From: Pseudomonadota bacterium
GTDB taxonomy: Bacteria > Pseudomonadota > Alphaproteobacteria > Rhizobiales > Rhizobiaceae
Assembly (NCBI GenBank): GCA_023399465.1
Contig: JAEWPB010000111.1
Span: 1 to 21,712, forward strand
Length of the DNA: 21,712 nt
Direction: 5' to 3'
The first letter of the stretch is position 1; each line of letters starts with the position of its first letter. The position numbers and the translations under genes are program-made. Positions 7,588-14,500 of the stretch are shown here, piece by piece. The notes beneath the pieces were generated by a model. That model had not been told where the DNA came from. It saw nothing but the letters and a program-made list of their open reading frames with translations, and made no database searches.

Positions 7588-8598
7588 TCAGTCGGCGGAT
7601 GCGTTCTGCCTGACGAGGTCGAGCAGATCCGCGCCGATGAGCGCTTCCATTTTCGGCCAGACCGTCGCGCGTACGGTGCGCCGCAGCGATGCCATTTCTT
7701 CGTCGGTCAACTCGATGTACTTGTGCCCGAGCTTCTTCCATTCCTCGACATAGCCGTCGTCGGCCTGCTTGGCGGCCTCGAACTGTGCGAGCATGACTTT
7801 TTCCGCTCCGGCGGCGATGGCCTGCTGCTGTTCGGGGGAGAGCTTGTCCCAGCTTTCCATGTTGGCGGTCAGGATACCCGTCAGGAACTGCTGGCGGGTA
7901 TGGACGTAGTCGGTCAGGACTTCGCCGAAGTACTTGTAGTCATAGAAGATGACGTTGGCGCTATCGCCATCGACGACGCCGGTCTGAAGGGCCGAGTAGA
8001 GCTCGCCCCAGTCGATCGTGGCGGTCTGGTAGCCCATGGCCGCGATGGTCTCGGTGAACGGCGAAACCGGGGGCACGCGGACCTTGAAGGTCTGGGCCGC
8101 CTCGACGGTGGTCGCATGGCCGCCCTTGGTTCCAACGCCGTTGAAGCCTTCCGGCCAGGCGCCGAGATACTTCAGCCCGGCATCGGCATAGACCCCGGAC
8201 AGGGCGCTGCTCAGCCATCCATCCTTGCCATAGGCCGCAAGCGCCCCAGGCCACTCGGTGAACATGTAGGGAGTATAGATCAGCGAGATGCGCTTGTCAT
8301 AGGAGGTCATCGGCCAGTTCAGCATCAGATCCACGTCGCCGGCCATCAGAAGGTCGAACACTTCCTGCTGGCCGCCAAGCTCGTTCTGATAGAAGATCTC
8401 GAACTTCAGTTCGCCGTTGGTGGCAGCCTCGATCTCCTTCGCCCAGGTCTCGATCGCATTGCCCGCATCCGAGCCCTTCGCGCCCGAATCGGTTGCAATC
8501 TTCAAGGTTTCGGCTGCCGCCGGACCGATCCATGCCGCGCAGGTCATGAGCGCAGCCGTCAGGGCCGCTTTTGTCAGGTTACGCATTGCACTCGTCAT
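7588..8598 (-). CDS. dctP: TRAP transporter periplasmic substrate-binding protein, DctP type
   Basis: A 336-residue exported binding protein with a signal peptide (hydrophobic residues about 10-27, likely cut after PAAAE). The mature protein shows the DctP/SBP_bac_7 fold signatures: ETLKIATDSGAKGSDAGNAI, an EIFYQNELGGQQEVFDLLMAGDVDL segment, the middle AAQTFKVRVPPVSPFTETIAAMG with the conserved arginine that contacts the carboxylate in many family members, and LQTGVVDGDSA. That arginine suggests an organic acid or zwitterionic amino-acid-like ligand, which is an inference. A strong GGAGGAGAG site precedes the ATG; an alternative Met lies four residues in. It follows the oxidoreductase gene by 29 bp. 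Confidence 0.92.
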   Translation of the reverse strand: MTSAMRNLTKAALTAALMTCAAWIGPAAAETLKIATDSGAKGSDAGNAIETWAKEIEAATNGELKFEIFYQNELGGQQEVFDLLMAGDVDLMLNWPMTSYDKRISLIYTPYMFTEWPGALAAYGKDGWLSSALSGVYADAGLKYLGAWPEGFNGVGTKGGHATTVEAAQTFKVRVPPVSPFTETIAAMGYQTATIDWGELYSALQTGVVDGDSANVIFYDYKYFGEVLTDYVHTRQQFLTGILTANMESWDKLSPEQQQAIAAGAEKVMLAQFEAAKQADDGYVEEWKKLGHKYIELTDEEMASLRRTVRATVWPKMEALIGADLLDLVRQNASAD

Positions 8599-8627
8599 TA
8601 TGTCTCTCCTCCCCAGGGAACTTCCCC

Positions 8628-9947
8628 TCAGGCCTCGTGTCGGTTCTTGAAAATTTCATAAGCGAAGCGCGCCCTCACGCCGATGTCGAGGAACGGCCGC
8701 GGCGGAACGGGCGCCGGCGTGCCGAGACTGATCATGTCGGCGATCAGCGGGTTGTCCTCGCCAAGCGCCATCTCGGCGGCAAGCCGCCCGCTGATCGTTC
8801 CCTTCGCGACGCCCACGGCGTTCTGGCACACGGCGCTCCAGACGTTCGGGGCGACCTTGCCGAACCCGGGCGCGCCATTGCGCGACAGGCAGATATAACC
8901 CGTCCAGGTATGCTCCATCGTGACACCGCTGAGCATCGGGAAACGTTCGTCGAACAGGCGCTGGTGCTCGGCGCGGATCTTAAGACGGCGCTCGTCGGAT
9001 TGTCGCAAGCCAGGGCAGAAATGAATATTCTGCCGGATCAGGATCCGGTTGTCGTTGGTGTAGCGCATGGTTATGCCCGCAAAGGCATTGGCCGGGGTCG
9101 AGCCCCACGGCGCGATATTTCCGAGCGCTGCCTGTTCCGCGACGGTGAGCCGGCGCGAAAGGCTGGCGTGCGCGGCAAAGTTCAGGAGCCTTCCTTTCCA
9201 GAACCCGAAGCGCATCGCGAGCCCGTTCACAGCCAGGATAGCCTTCGGCGCCTTGACGGAGCCACGCGCAGTCCTGAGCGTGATCGTCGAACCAAATTCC
9301 GCCTCGAGCACCGGGGAGTTCTCATAAAGCGTCACGTTCTCGGGAAGGTTTTCACCAAGGCCGCGATTGAGTGCGGCAGGATTGATGAGGACCGTCCCGG
9401 GCGTATACACCGACGCCGCGAAATGGTGGGTGCCCAACCGCTTTGCGGTCTCTTCGCGCCCCAGCCACTCGTAGGGCTCGTTCAGCCGTTCCAACTCCTT
9501 GATCGTCGGCCTGAGAACCTCTTCCGCCCCTCGTTCCGAGCTGGCGGTGTGGTATTTGCCGACCTCGCTCCAGCCGCAGTCAATCCCGTAGCGCTGGACG
9601 CAGTCGCGAAGCGAGGAGATCCCTGCACGCGAGAGCCGCATGTAGGCATTTCCCTTCGCCAGTTCCTCAAGCGACGAACCGACATTGTGGGGCAGGTCGA
9701 TGGCGAAACCCGAATTTCGCCCCGAAGCGTTTTCGCCAAGCTGCTGGGCGTCAAAGACGACGATCCTGGCATTCGGGCACAACTCGCCCAAACGCCGCGC
9801 CGCGCCGATCCCGGCAAAGCCGGCCCCGATCACAACGACATCGGCGCTAATATCTGCAGACAGCGGCGGGCGAGGCTGACGTTGAGGCAGAAGCGCACTC
9901 CAGCCGTTCGTGCGGTCATCCTTGGGAAGCAGCGAAATCTGGGTCAT
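8628..9947 (-). CDS. FAD-dependent oxidoreductase, DAO (amine/amino-acid oxidase) family
   Basis: A 439-residue flavoprotein. The ADP-binding motif VVVIGAGFAGIGAARRL is at about residues 35-51, followed by the strand-ending acidic residue in VVFDAQQLG and by ENASGRNSGF, the sequence typical of DAO-type enzymes such as gamma-glutamylputrescine oxidase and glycine/sarcosine oxidases. The C-terminal WTGYICLSRNGAPGFGKV and AVGVAKGTISGRLAAEMALG are the usual FAD-contacting end. It probably oxidises a C-N bond in the cytoplasm, releasing an aldehyde or keto acid. The ATG overlaps the cupin stop in ATGA (9944-9947), so the two are translationally coupled, and dctP follows 29 bp on. The exact substrate is unknown, but the context points to the compound imported by the TRAP carrier. 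Confidence 0.88.
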   Translation of the reverse strand: MTQISLLPKDDRTNGWSALLPQRQPRPPLSADISADVVVIGAGFAGIGAARRLGELCPNARIVVFDAQQLGENASGRNSGFAIDLPHNVGSSLEELAKGNAYMRLSRAGISSLRDCVQRYGIDCGWSEVGKYHTASSERGAEEVLRPTIKELERLNEPYEWLGREETAKRLGTHHFAASVYTPGTVLINPAALNRGLGENLPENVTLYENSPVLEAEFGSTITLRTARGSVKAPKAILAVNGLAMRFGFWKGRLLNFAAHASLSRRLTVAEQAALGNIAPWGSTPANAFAGITMRYTNDNRILIRQNIHFCPGLRQSDERRLKIRAEHQRLFDERFPMLSGVTMEHTWTGYICLSRNGAPGFGKVAPNVWSAVCQNAVGVAKGTISGRLAAEMALGEDNPLIADMISLGTPAPVPPRPFLDIGVRARFAYEIFKNRHEA

Positions 9948-10309
9948 TTGGCAGCTCCGCCAGCCCAGCTTGCCGGCTGAAGGCTGTAGAACACGAGCGC
10001 ATCCTTGGAGCGGTAGCGCACAGGCGTACCGGCCGGCAGCCAGATCGTGTCCATCGGTGCGGCCTCGAGCAGGCCAGCGGGTGTCTCGACAGAAAATTCG
10101 CCGGAGATCACCAGGATCAACTCGTCATATTTGACCTGCCACGGAATGTCTGCATCCCGGAAACGTGCAAAGCCGCCGGCAAGCTCGCTGCGATCTGCCA
10201 GCCCGGCAACCTCCACGACATCCGCCATTTCGGGATAGGCGAAACGCGGCTGAAAATTCAGCGTCGAAAAGCGGTTCACGCGCGCCGGCGCCTTGGCCTG
10301 GTCCGTCAT
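9944..10309 (-). CDS. EutQ-like cupin-domain protein
   Basis: A 121-residue single-domain cupin. The central pattern IPWQVKYDELILVISGEFSV, then APMDTIWLPAGTPVRYRS and ALVFYSLQPASWAG, resembles the C-terminal cupin of EutQ and related small proteins. The usual metal-binding histidines of the first cupin motif are not obvious (a YDE triad is in place of HxH), as in EutQ-type cupins. I choose ATG 10309, with GGAAGAG 5-6 nt upstream, over the upstream in-frame ATG at 10384, which would read through the operator palindromes. It is the first gene of the oxidoreductase-TRAP operon. Its role could be sensing or processing of the amine substrate; that is inference. Confidence 0.8.
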   Translation of the reverse strand: MTDQAKAPARVNRFSTLNFQPRFAYPEMADVVEVAGLADRSELAGGFARFRDADIPWQVKYDELILVISGEFSVETPAGLLEAAPMDTIWLPAGTPVRYRSKDALVFYSLQPASWAGGAAK

Positions 10310-10363
10310 TTTTTCTCTTCCACCCGGTCGTTCTGTCTGATCTAAATGAATCATGATCACAAG

Positions 10364-10373
10364 ACACATGTGT
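10364..10373. promoter_or_regulatory. Operator candidate 1: perfect 10-bp palindrome
   Basis: ACACATGTGT, in the divergent region between the cupin and TetR genes. It is immediately followed by TGTATGGAGA-type sequence that recurs exactly 20 bp later. Confidence 0.5.
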
Positions 10374-10377
10374 ATGG

Positions 10378-10391
10378 AGACATGCATGTCT
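10378..10391. promoter_or_regulatory. Operator candidate 2: perfect 14-bp palindrome
   Basis: AGACATGCATGTCT is a perfect 14-bp palindrome just upstream of the TetR ribosome binding site. The decamer TGTATGGAGA occurs at 10371-10380 and again at 10391-10400. The layout (two palindromes on nearly the same DNA face, between divergent genes) is typical of a TetR-family autoregulatory operator that also controls the divergent operon. Confidence 0.55.
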
Positions 10392-10405
10392 GTATGGAGA
10401 AGTCA

Positions 10406-11095
10406 ATGACGAATCGCGAATTGATCGAGCGGGTCAGCGCTGCCGCCGGGGAGCACCGCGCCGAACCGCGATTGACGCGCGCCGATTGGCTCGACAATGC
10501 GTTGCGGGTGCTGATCGAAAACGGCATCGATTCAGTCAGGATAACCCGTCTTGCGGATTTGCTCGGGGTCACGCGTGGCAGCTTCTACTGGCACTTCGCC
10601 GACCGGGGAGAGTTGCTCGCAGCGATGCTGAAAGTGTGGGAGCAGTCCAACACCGCAAGCATCATCCGTGCCGCGACCGCGCCGGGAACACTCGAGGACC
10701 GGGTGCTTGCGCTTTTCATGTGCTGGATCGATCCTGGACTGTTCGACCCCCGGCTCGATTTTGCGGTGCGCGACTGGGCGCGCGGCGACGCGGAGCTTCA
10801 GCGCAGCATCGCACTATCCGATAAGCAGCGGATGGATGCGCTTGTCGCGATGTTCGGGGCTCATGGCTTTCCGGAGCGGCAAGCTCTCATCCGGGCCCGA
10901 AACTTCTACTATACACAGATGGGATACTACGCGCTCAACATACGCGAACCGCTTTCGACCCGCCTGTCCTATCTGTCGACCTATTTCGAGACCTATACCG
11001 ACGAGAAGCTGAGTGCAGACGCGGAACGCGCCTTTCGTGTCCGCATCATCAAAAGAAAGGATCTTTGGGGCGATGAGCCCATTCCGCAGGCATGA
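10406..11095 (+). CDS. TetR-family transcriptional regulator
   Basis: A 229-residue regulator. The N-terminal DNA-binding domain is clear: ALRVLIENGIDSVRITRLA followed by DLLGVTRGSFYWHF, the classical TetR helix-turn-helix at about residues 45-64. The ligand domain (about 75-229) contains a central FDPRLDFAVRDWARGD and ends in a basic tail; it resembles TetR_C-type domains but I cannot name the ligand. I prefer ATG 10406 (GGAGAAG 3-9 nt upstream) over ATG 10346, because the longer version would translate the two palindromes and has no ribosome binding site. It is divergent from the cupin-oxidoreductase-TRAP operon and probably regulates it and itself. Confidence 0.9.
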   Translation: MTNRELIERVSAAAGEHRAEPRLTRADWLDNALRVLIENGIDSVRITRLADLLGVTRGSFYWHFADRGELLAAMLKVWEQSNTASIIRAATAPGTLEDRVLALFMCWIDPGLFDPRLDFAVRDWARGDAELQRSIALSDKQRMDALVAMFGAHGFPERQALIRARNFYYTQMGYYALNIREPLSTRLSYLSTYFETYTDEKLSADAERAFRVRIIKRKDLWGDEPIPQA

Positions 11096-11155
11096 AGAGG
11101 AATTCAAGCAGCATGTGCTCGTGAATGAGGGGCTGAAGGCGTCGCAATAAGCCTG

Positions 11156-12135
11156 AGCACAAAGCCTGCGTCAACGGACCGGGATCGCGGTTCGCCTTGA
11201 ACAGCAGATTGTAGCCGCCATAGGCATCCGCCTGAAGAATGCCGGTGAAGATCTTCAGGTGACGCTCGGGATGGTCCTGCCGCCGGTCTCGCGAGGCATA
11301 GTAGAGGGCAGCAGGCGGTGACTGCCCGCCAAACGGCCGTTCATCCCGAACATAGTCCAGATGCGACCGGTATCGGTCTTGCCCTTCGCCAGGAACGGCA
11401 CGGTGTCGTCGCCATGCAATCGCTCGGCGGCCAAAACATGCGCCTCGATCAAAGCATGGATGGGCTTGAGCGCTGCGGTGCAGGCTCCGACCTGGTCGAC
11501 CAGGGTCGAGAGGCTGAGATCGATCCCTTCTCGGGCGAGCGTTCGCTCTGCCGGTTCAGCGGCTGATGTTCATCGCCAGCAGGTTCGGTCCGGCCAAGCG
11601 GCGTGGCGTCGCATGGAAGGGTGCCGGCGGTTGGGTGATCTTCATTCGCGACAGGAGAACTTCTCCCGCACCGTCTGGATCACCTTCCACCGACGCGGGA
11701 TGACCTCCAGGGTCTCGGTGATGTCCGCGCCAAGTTTCGCCTGAACCACAGCAGGGGCGGCAGCGCGTTGGTGCCGCGACGACGACACGCTCACGCGGCA
11801 GATGTTCGGGGAAGGGTTTCCGGGACGGACGCTTGCGCTCGAAGGCCCGAACGGTCGAGGCCTTGGCTGCGATCTCCGCCGCCAGCTCATCCTCGCCAGC
11901 GTCCGCCTCCAGCTCCTCGAGCTGCAGTTCCATCTGTTCGAGAAGCCGCGCCTTGCGCTCGGAACGGCTGCCGTAAAGTTCTCGGCGAACCTTCTCGATC
12001 TCCAGCTTCAATCGCGCGATGAGTGCCTCGGAATGTGAGACGAGTGCCTTGGCGCTGGCAGCTTCCGCCTCGGCCTTGACACGTCGGGCACGCTCCGCAG
12101 CCAGCGCCGCAAGCGCACTGCAAAGGTCATCAGGT
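11156..12135 (-). pseudogene. IS66-family transposase (TnpC), decayed and truncated
   Basis: The minus strand carries pieces of the IS66 TnpC transposase in changing frames. The N-terminal coiled coil and signature (ALIARLKLEIEKVRRELYGS, RSERKARLLEQMELQLEELE) and KRPSRKPFPEHLPRERVVV read well at 11830-12060. After about 11800 a frame change gives KLGADITETLEVIPRRWKV and VIQTVREKFSCRE, then QPPAPFHATPRRLAGPNLLA in another frame. A deletion follows, then HVLAAERLHGDD, LAKGKTDTGRIWT and finally HLKIFTGILQADAYGGYNLL, ending at about ALC near 11158. The last third of the transposase and its catalytic Glu are missing, as are TnpA and TnpB. Several frameshifts show long-term decay. Confidence 0.85.
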
Positions 12136-12141
12136 AAGCAG

Positions 12142-12170
12142 GCGGATGCGGTAATTATTTCCGCATCCGC
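12142..12170. repeat. Perfect 10-bp inverted repeat (hairpin) near IS66 remnant end
   Basis: GCGGATGCGG and CCGCATCCGC flank a 9-base AT-rich loop (TAATTATTT). The core resembles the GGAAATGATTTCC palindromes at 17955 and 21197. It lies just outside the start of the decayed transposase, next to a GTAAGC that could be an IS66-type end. Confidence 0.6.
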
Positions 12171-12291
12171 GCCCCAAAGCCCGGCAGAACCGCCTTTATT
12201 CGCCTTGAGCCATCAGCGTCGCGAGTCGGTTGCGGCGATCCGATTCAGGGAAGTCATTGGACGAACCCGGCACAATGTTTGATCTTGGCGC
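12171..12291. other. Spacer between IS66 remnant and WGR gene
   Basis: No gene seen. The promoter of the WGR gene should be here, but no clear -35/-10 pair stands out. Confidence 0.3.
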
Positions 12292-12534
12292 ATGACGAGC
12301 AGTGTAAGAAGTATCTATCTGGAACGCGTCGACGCGCCCCGCGACCTGGCCCGGTTCTATGTCGTCGAGGTCCAGCAGGATCTCTTCGGAGACACGCTGG
12401 TCGTGCGCCGGTGGGGCCGCATCGCGACGCGCGGGCGTCAGATGTCGAGTGCTGCGCCTTCCCTTGTGGACGCAATGTATCAACTCGAGCACTGGTCGAG
12501 TACCAAGTTTCGGCGCGGCTACAGGCTTCGGTGA
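12292..12534 (+). CDS. Small stand-alone WGR-domain protein
   Basis: An 80-residue protein made almost wholly of a WGR domain: RFYVVEVQQDLFGDTLVVRR precedes the family motif WGRIATRG (W41-G42-R43). WGR domains occur in PARPs and some bacterial DNA-modifying or DNA-binding proteins and bind nucleic acid in PARP1. Free-standing 80-90 residue versions are common on alphaproteobacterial islands and plasmids, with unknown role. The ATG lacks a strong ribosome binding site. It is isolated on the plus strand, between the IS66 relic and the opposite-strand island genes. Confidence 0.8.
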   Translation: MTSSVRSIYLERVDAPRDLARFYVVEVQQDLFGDTLVVRRWGRIATRGRQMSSAAPSLVDAMYQLEHWSSTKFRRGYRLR

Positions 12535-12772
12535 TCCCAACACAACTCGATGACCAGCGTGCTTCTCCGCTCCGGAAAACCGATTCCTGTGCAAACGTCG
12601 TTATAGGGAGTAACGGGGGGAAGAGAGCCGTAGAATAGCAAACGTCGTTTGCGGGGTTGGGTGATGGGATAGCTGAAACGACCGAGGATAGCCGATGCGG
12701 GCAGCAAGCAGATAGGCGGCCTGTAATGGGAGCTCTCATGGTGAAAGGTTGGTCGGCCTGGAGGCTTCAAGC
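12535..12772. other. Intergenic region with AAACGTCGTTT-type palindrome
   Basis: No gene is supported. It contains GCAAACGTCGTTTGC (12638-12652; 7-bp arms around one base) and a related GCAAACGTCGTTATAG at 12591. A third AAACGTCGTTT is at 13279-13289. The WGR gene (plus) and the 105-aa gene (minus) converge here. Confidence 0.45.
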
Positions 12773-13090
12773 CTACTCTTGACCAAGATGGCGCTTGGGG
12801 CGAAACAGGAACAGGCCGTCTGCGTACTTGCTGATCAGGTCTTCGAAGACAGTCTCGCTTTCGCGAACATCGAACCCCTGGTGTTCCAGGCCTCCGACGA
12901 CTTCATCGCGAAGCCGGTCAAGGACGAGACGACCGTCGCTCCGGCTTCGGGCGGAGACGATCATCTGCCAGAGCAGCATGCGGGCGATGTCGTCGCGGGA
13001 CGGCCGCCGTTTTGCTTTCGCCGCGTCGCGAACCTTCTGCTGGCGCGCCTGCTGTTCGGCGTTCCTCTGTGCCCTGGGCTTCCTGGCCAT
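12773..13090 (-). CDS. Small basic protein of unknown function
   Basis: A 105-residue protein with a very basic, Gln/Arg-rich N-terminus (residues 2-30, many R, K and Q), followed by a predicted helical body (RDDIARMLLWQMIVSAR, VLDRLRDEVVGGLEHQGF) and a short tail. I do not recognise a family. The basic first part would suit nucleic-acid binding. AAGGAGGGGGAG directly before the ATG is an unusually strong ribosome binding site, which supports the start. It lies on the same strand as, and downstream of, the protease/nuclease series. Confidence 0.65.
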   Translation of the reverse strand: MARKPRAQRNAEQQARQQKVRDAAKAKRRPSRDDIARMLLWQMIVSARSRSDGRLVLDRLRDEVVGGLEHQGFDVRESETVFEDLISKYADGLFLFRPKRHLGQE

Positions 13091-13210
13091 CTCCCCCTCC
13101 TTTCCCCTTGCGCCTCGGACCCATCCGGGACGCCCGGCGGTGCTGATACTGCGGTGTCGCGCGCGGGCCTCTCAAGGTCCGCAGTTCTCTTCATGCGGCG
13201 TTATCCCTTA
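13091..13210. other. Spacer upstream of 105-aa gene
   Basis: Contains a 7-bp inverted repeat (ACTGCGG at 13148-13154, CCGCAGT at 13179-13185). No gene is supported; it could hold the promoter of the 105-aa gene. Confidence 0.3.
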
Positions 13211-13687
13211 TCAAGTGGTAAGCAAAGCGCGTCGCGCTTCGAGTGCCCACAACCAGGATCGGGCAACATCCATCTGGAAAACGTCGTTTCGGGCAACGCA
13301 AGTCGGGCATTCGGAATCGCGGAAGGGTAAATTGAGTTGATGTCTATCAACGTGTATGCAAGGTACCGACAATGTGGATCGATGTTTAGCAAATCGGTGT
13401 AGGTCGGATTGCCTTGGCCGCGGTACAAGCCAATGTAAATGTTCAGTATCGCAGGAACGCCCCTGCCCTTCACCGATCTGAACTTGCCGTGCTCGAATCC
13501 CTACCGTCTGCCTTCGCGCTGAATCGCGGTTTCCGAAATCAGAATCGACTATCGGGACCCGCGAATCGATGATGCAGGGATCGGAATCGATTGCCGGGAG
13601 GTTCGAATCGGCACTCGGGATTGCTGAATCGAATCTCCCGGCTTCTGAATCGAAATTCAGGAAGTCAGAATCGACCTTCTTTGACAT
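13211..13687 (-). CDS. Possible ORF with Asp-Ser heptad repeats
   Basis: A 158-codon frame from ATG 13687 (AGGA 7-8 nt upstream). Its first 60 residues carry Asp-Ser every seven residues (for example FDSEAGR, FDSAIPS, IDSDPCI), which is the translation of the 21-bp-spaced DNA array. The rest has unconvincing composition (many H, R, C). A competing minus frame (13201-13473) reads more protein-like in that part (GVPAILNIYIGLYRGQGNP), so a frame change near 13480-13500 may have joined the two in the past. I do not recognise either. It could equally be non-coding DNA with a periodic motif. It lies 87 bp downstream of the M41-type protease gene. Confidence 0.3.
   Translation of the reverse strand: MSKKVDSDFLNFDSEAGRFDSAIPSADSNLPAIDSDPCIIDSRVPIVDSDFGNRDSARRQTVGIRARQVQIGEGQGRSCDTEHLHWLVPRPRQSDLHRFAKHRSTLSVPCIHVDRHQLNLPFRDSECPTCVARNDVFQMDVARSWLWALEARRALLTT
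13521..13674. repeat. Eight GAATCG motifs at exact 21-bp spacing
   Basis: GAATCG occurs at 13521, 13542, 13563, 13584, 13605, 13626, 13647 and 13668, every step exactly 21 bp; six of the eight extend to GAATCGA. The 14 bases between them are not conserved. Two helical turns per step puts all motifs on one DNA face, as in iteron or multi-site operator arrays, while the multiple of three also keeps a heptad in any reading frame. Confidence 0.85.
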
Positions 13688-13700
13688 CAGGATGTCCTGA
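13683..13700. promoter_or_regulatory. Two overlapping palindromes at the ORF start
   Basis: GACATCAGGATGTC (13683-13696) and TCAGGATGTCCTGA (13687-13700) overlap and are both inverted repeats with 6-bp arms. They cover the ATG and ribosome binding site of the repeat ORF, so they could be an operator or an RNA structure that controls translation. Confidence 0.45.
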
Positions 13701-13774
13701 CACCGGGGCGACGTCAGATCGACGTCTTTGGCAACCCGATGGAGGTGACTGCCCAAATGCCGCCGGCGTGGCTT

Positions 13775-14500
13775 TTATACGCCAAGAAGCTCCCTCACTT
13801 CATCGCCGCTCACCGCGCCTGTCTCCTTCAATCGTGTGGCGATGGCGATCAGATCCTCCCGGCGATTTTCCAGCAGGCTGCGCGCCTGACCCTCGGCTTC
13901 CACCAGGCGAGCGTTGACCCGTTCTGCCAGCTGCCGGTCGAGACTGAGTTCGTTGAGCGTTCCAGCCGGTGAGCCATAGAGCAGCGGCCGATGGCTGGAA
14001 AAGCCCAACCGTGTTTCGGCGGCAATCGCGTAGTCGGTCGCCCTGGCAAGGTCACTGTCGTCGTAGCCGCCCGCTCCGGCAAGTGCCTCGCCGAAGATCA
14101 TAAGTTCGGCGGCTCGCCCCGCCAGCATGCAGGCGATCATGCGCATCAGCCAGTCTTGCGTCTGCGGCAGATGATGTTGTTGCCGACTAAGGACCTGCCC
14201 TACCCCGCCAATTCCGATGGTTGCGGTGAGGACCTCGGCGACACGCATCTCGCAGAATGCGACCGCGTGACCGGCTTCATGGATCGCGGTACGCCAGCGC
14301 AGGTCGTCCGAGAGTTTCGTCTGGCCCGCAAGCAGGGCATCTTCGAGATCGCTCCAGGTTAGCGACCGCTGTTGCCGCCTGGCTTTCCGGCGAACCTCAC
14401 GAACGAGGCGCTCGATGTCGGCTCCGGTGCTGCCCGTTGCCAGTAACGCCAATCGTCGAAGGCCCGGATGGTGCTCTGATGCGAGGATGGGTTCAGACAT
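13775..14500 (-). CDS. FtsH-like M41 metallopeptidase domain protein with AAA lid
   Basis: A 241-residue protein equal to the C-terminal half of an FtsH-like protease. Residues about 16-60 are the AAA+ lid helices (LALLATGSTGADIERLVREV, then WSDLEDAL). Residues about 70-230 are the M41 peptidase: the zinc motif HEAGH at 74-78, and the third zinc ligand region SDLARATDYA after GGYDD. No membrane helices are present, unlike FtsH. The start ATG 14500 is chosen because AAGGAG lies 9 nt upstream, and it overlaps the stop of the preceding ATPase gene by 8 nt; a longer frame to 14554 has no such site. Catalysis would need the ATPase encoded just upstream, which lacks its own lid. It is either one subunit of a two-part protease or half of a gene broken by frameshift. 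Confidence 0.85.
   Translation of the reverse strand: MSEPILASEHHPGLRRLALLATGSTGADIERLVREVRRKARRQQRSLTWSDLEDALLAGQTKLSDDLRWRTAIHEAGHAVAFCEMRVAEVLTATIGIGGVGQVLSRQQHHLPQTQDWLMRMIACMLAGRAAELMIFGEALAGAGGYDDSDLARATDYAIAAETRLGFSSHRPLLYGSPAGTLNELSLDRQLAERVNARLVEAEGQARSLLENRREDLIAIATRLKETGAVSGDEVRELLGV

Noticed and set aside
8571..9980. Long plus-strand open frame of 469 codons opposite the FAD oxidoreductase
   Set aside because: Antisense shadow of a clear flavoprotein gene; composition is low-complexity Arg/Asp/Gly with no recognisable motif.
10346..10405. Longer TetR start at 10346 and longer cupin start at 10384
   Set aside because: Both would translate the operator palindromes, and better ribosome binding sites are at 10406 and 10309.
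13521..13674. CRISPR array
   Set aside because: Repeat unit has only 6-7 conserved bases and 14-bp gaps, far too short for repeats and spacers; no cas genes.
13211..13700. Plasmid replication origin with iterons
   Set aside because: The spacing fits iterons, but no replication initiator gene, DnaA box or AT-rich segment was found next to it, so it is reported only as a repeat array.
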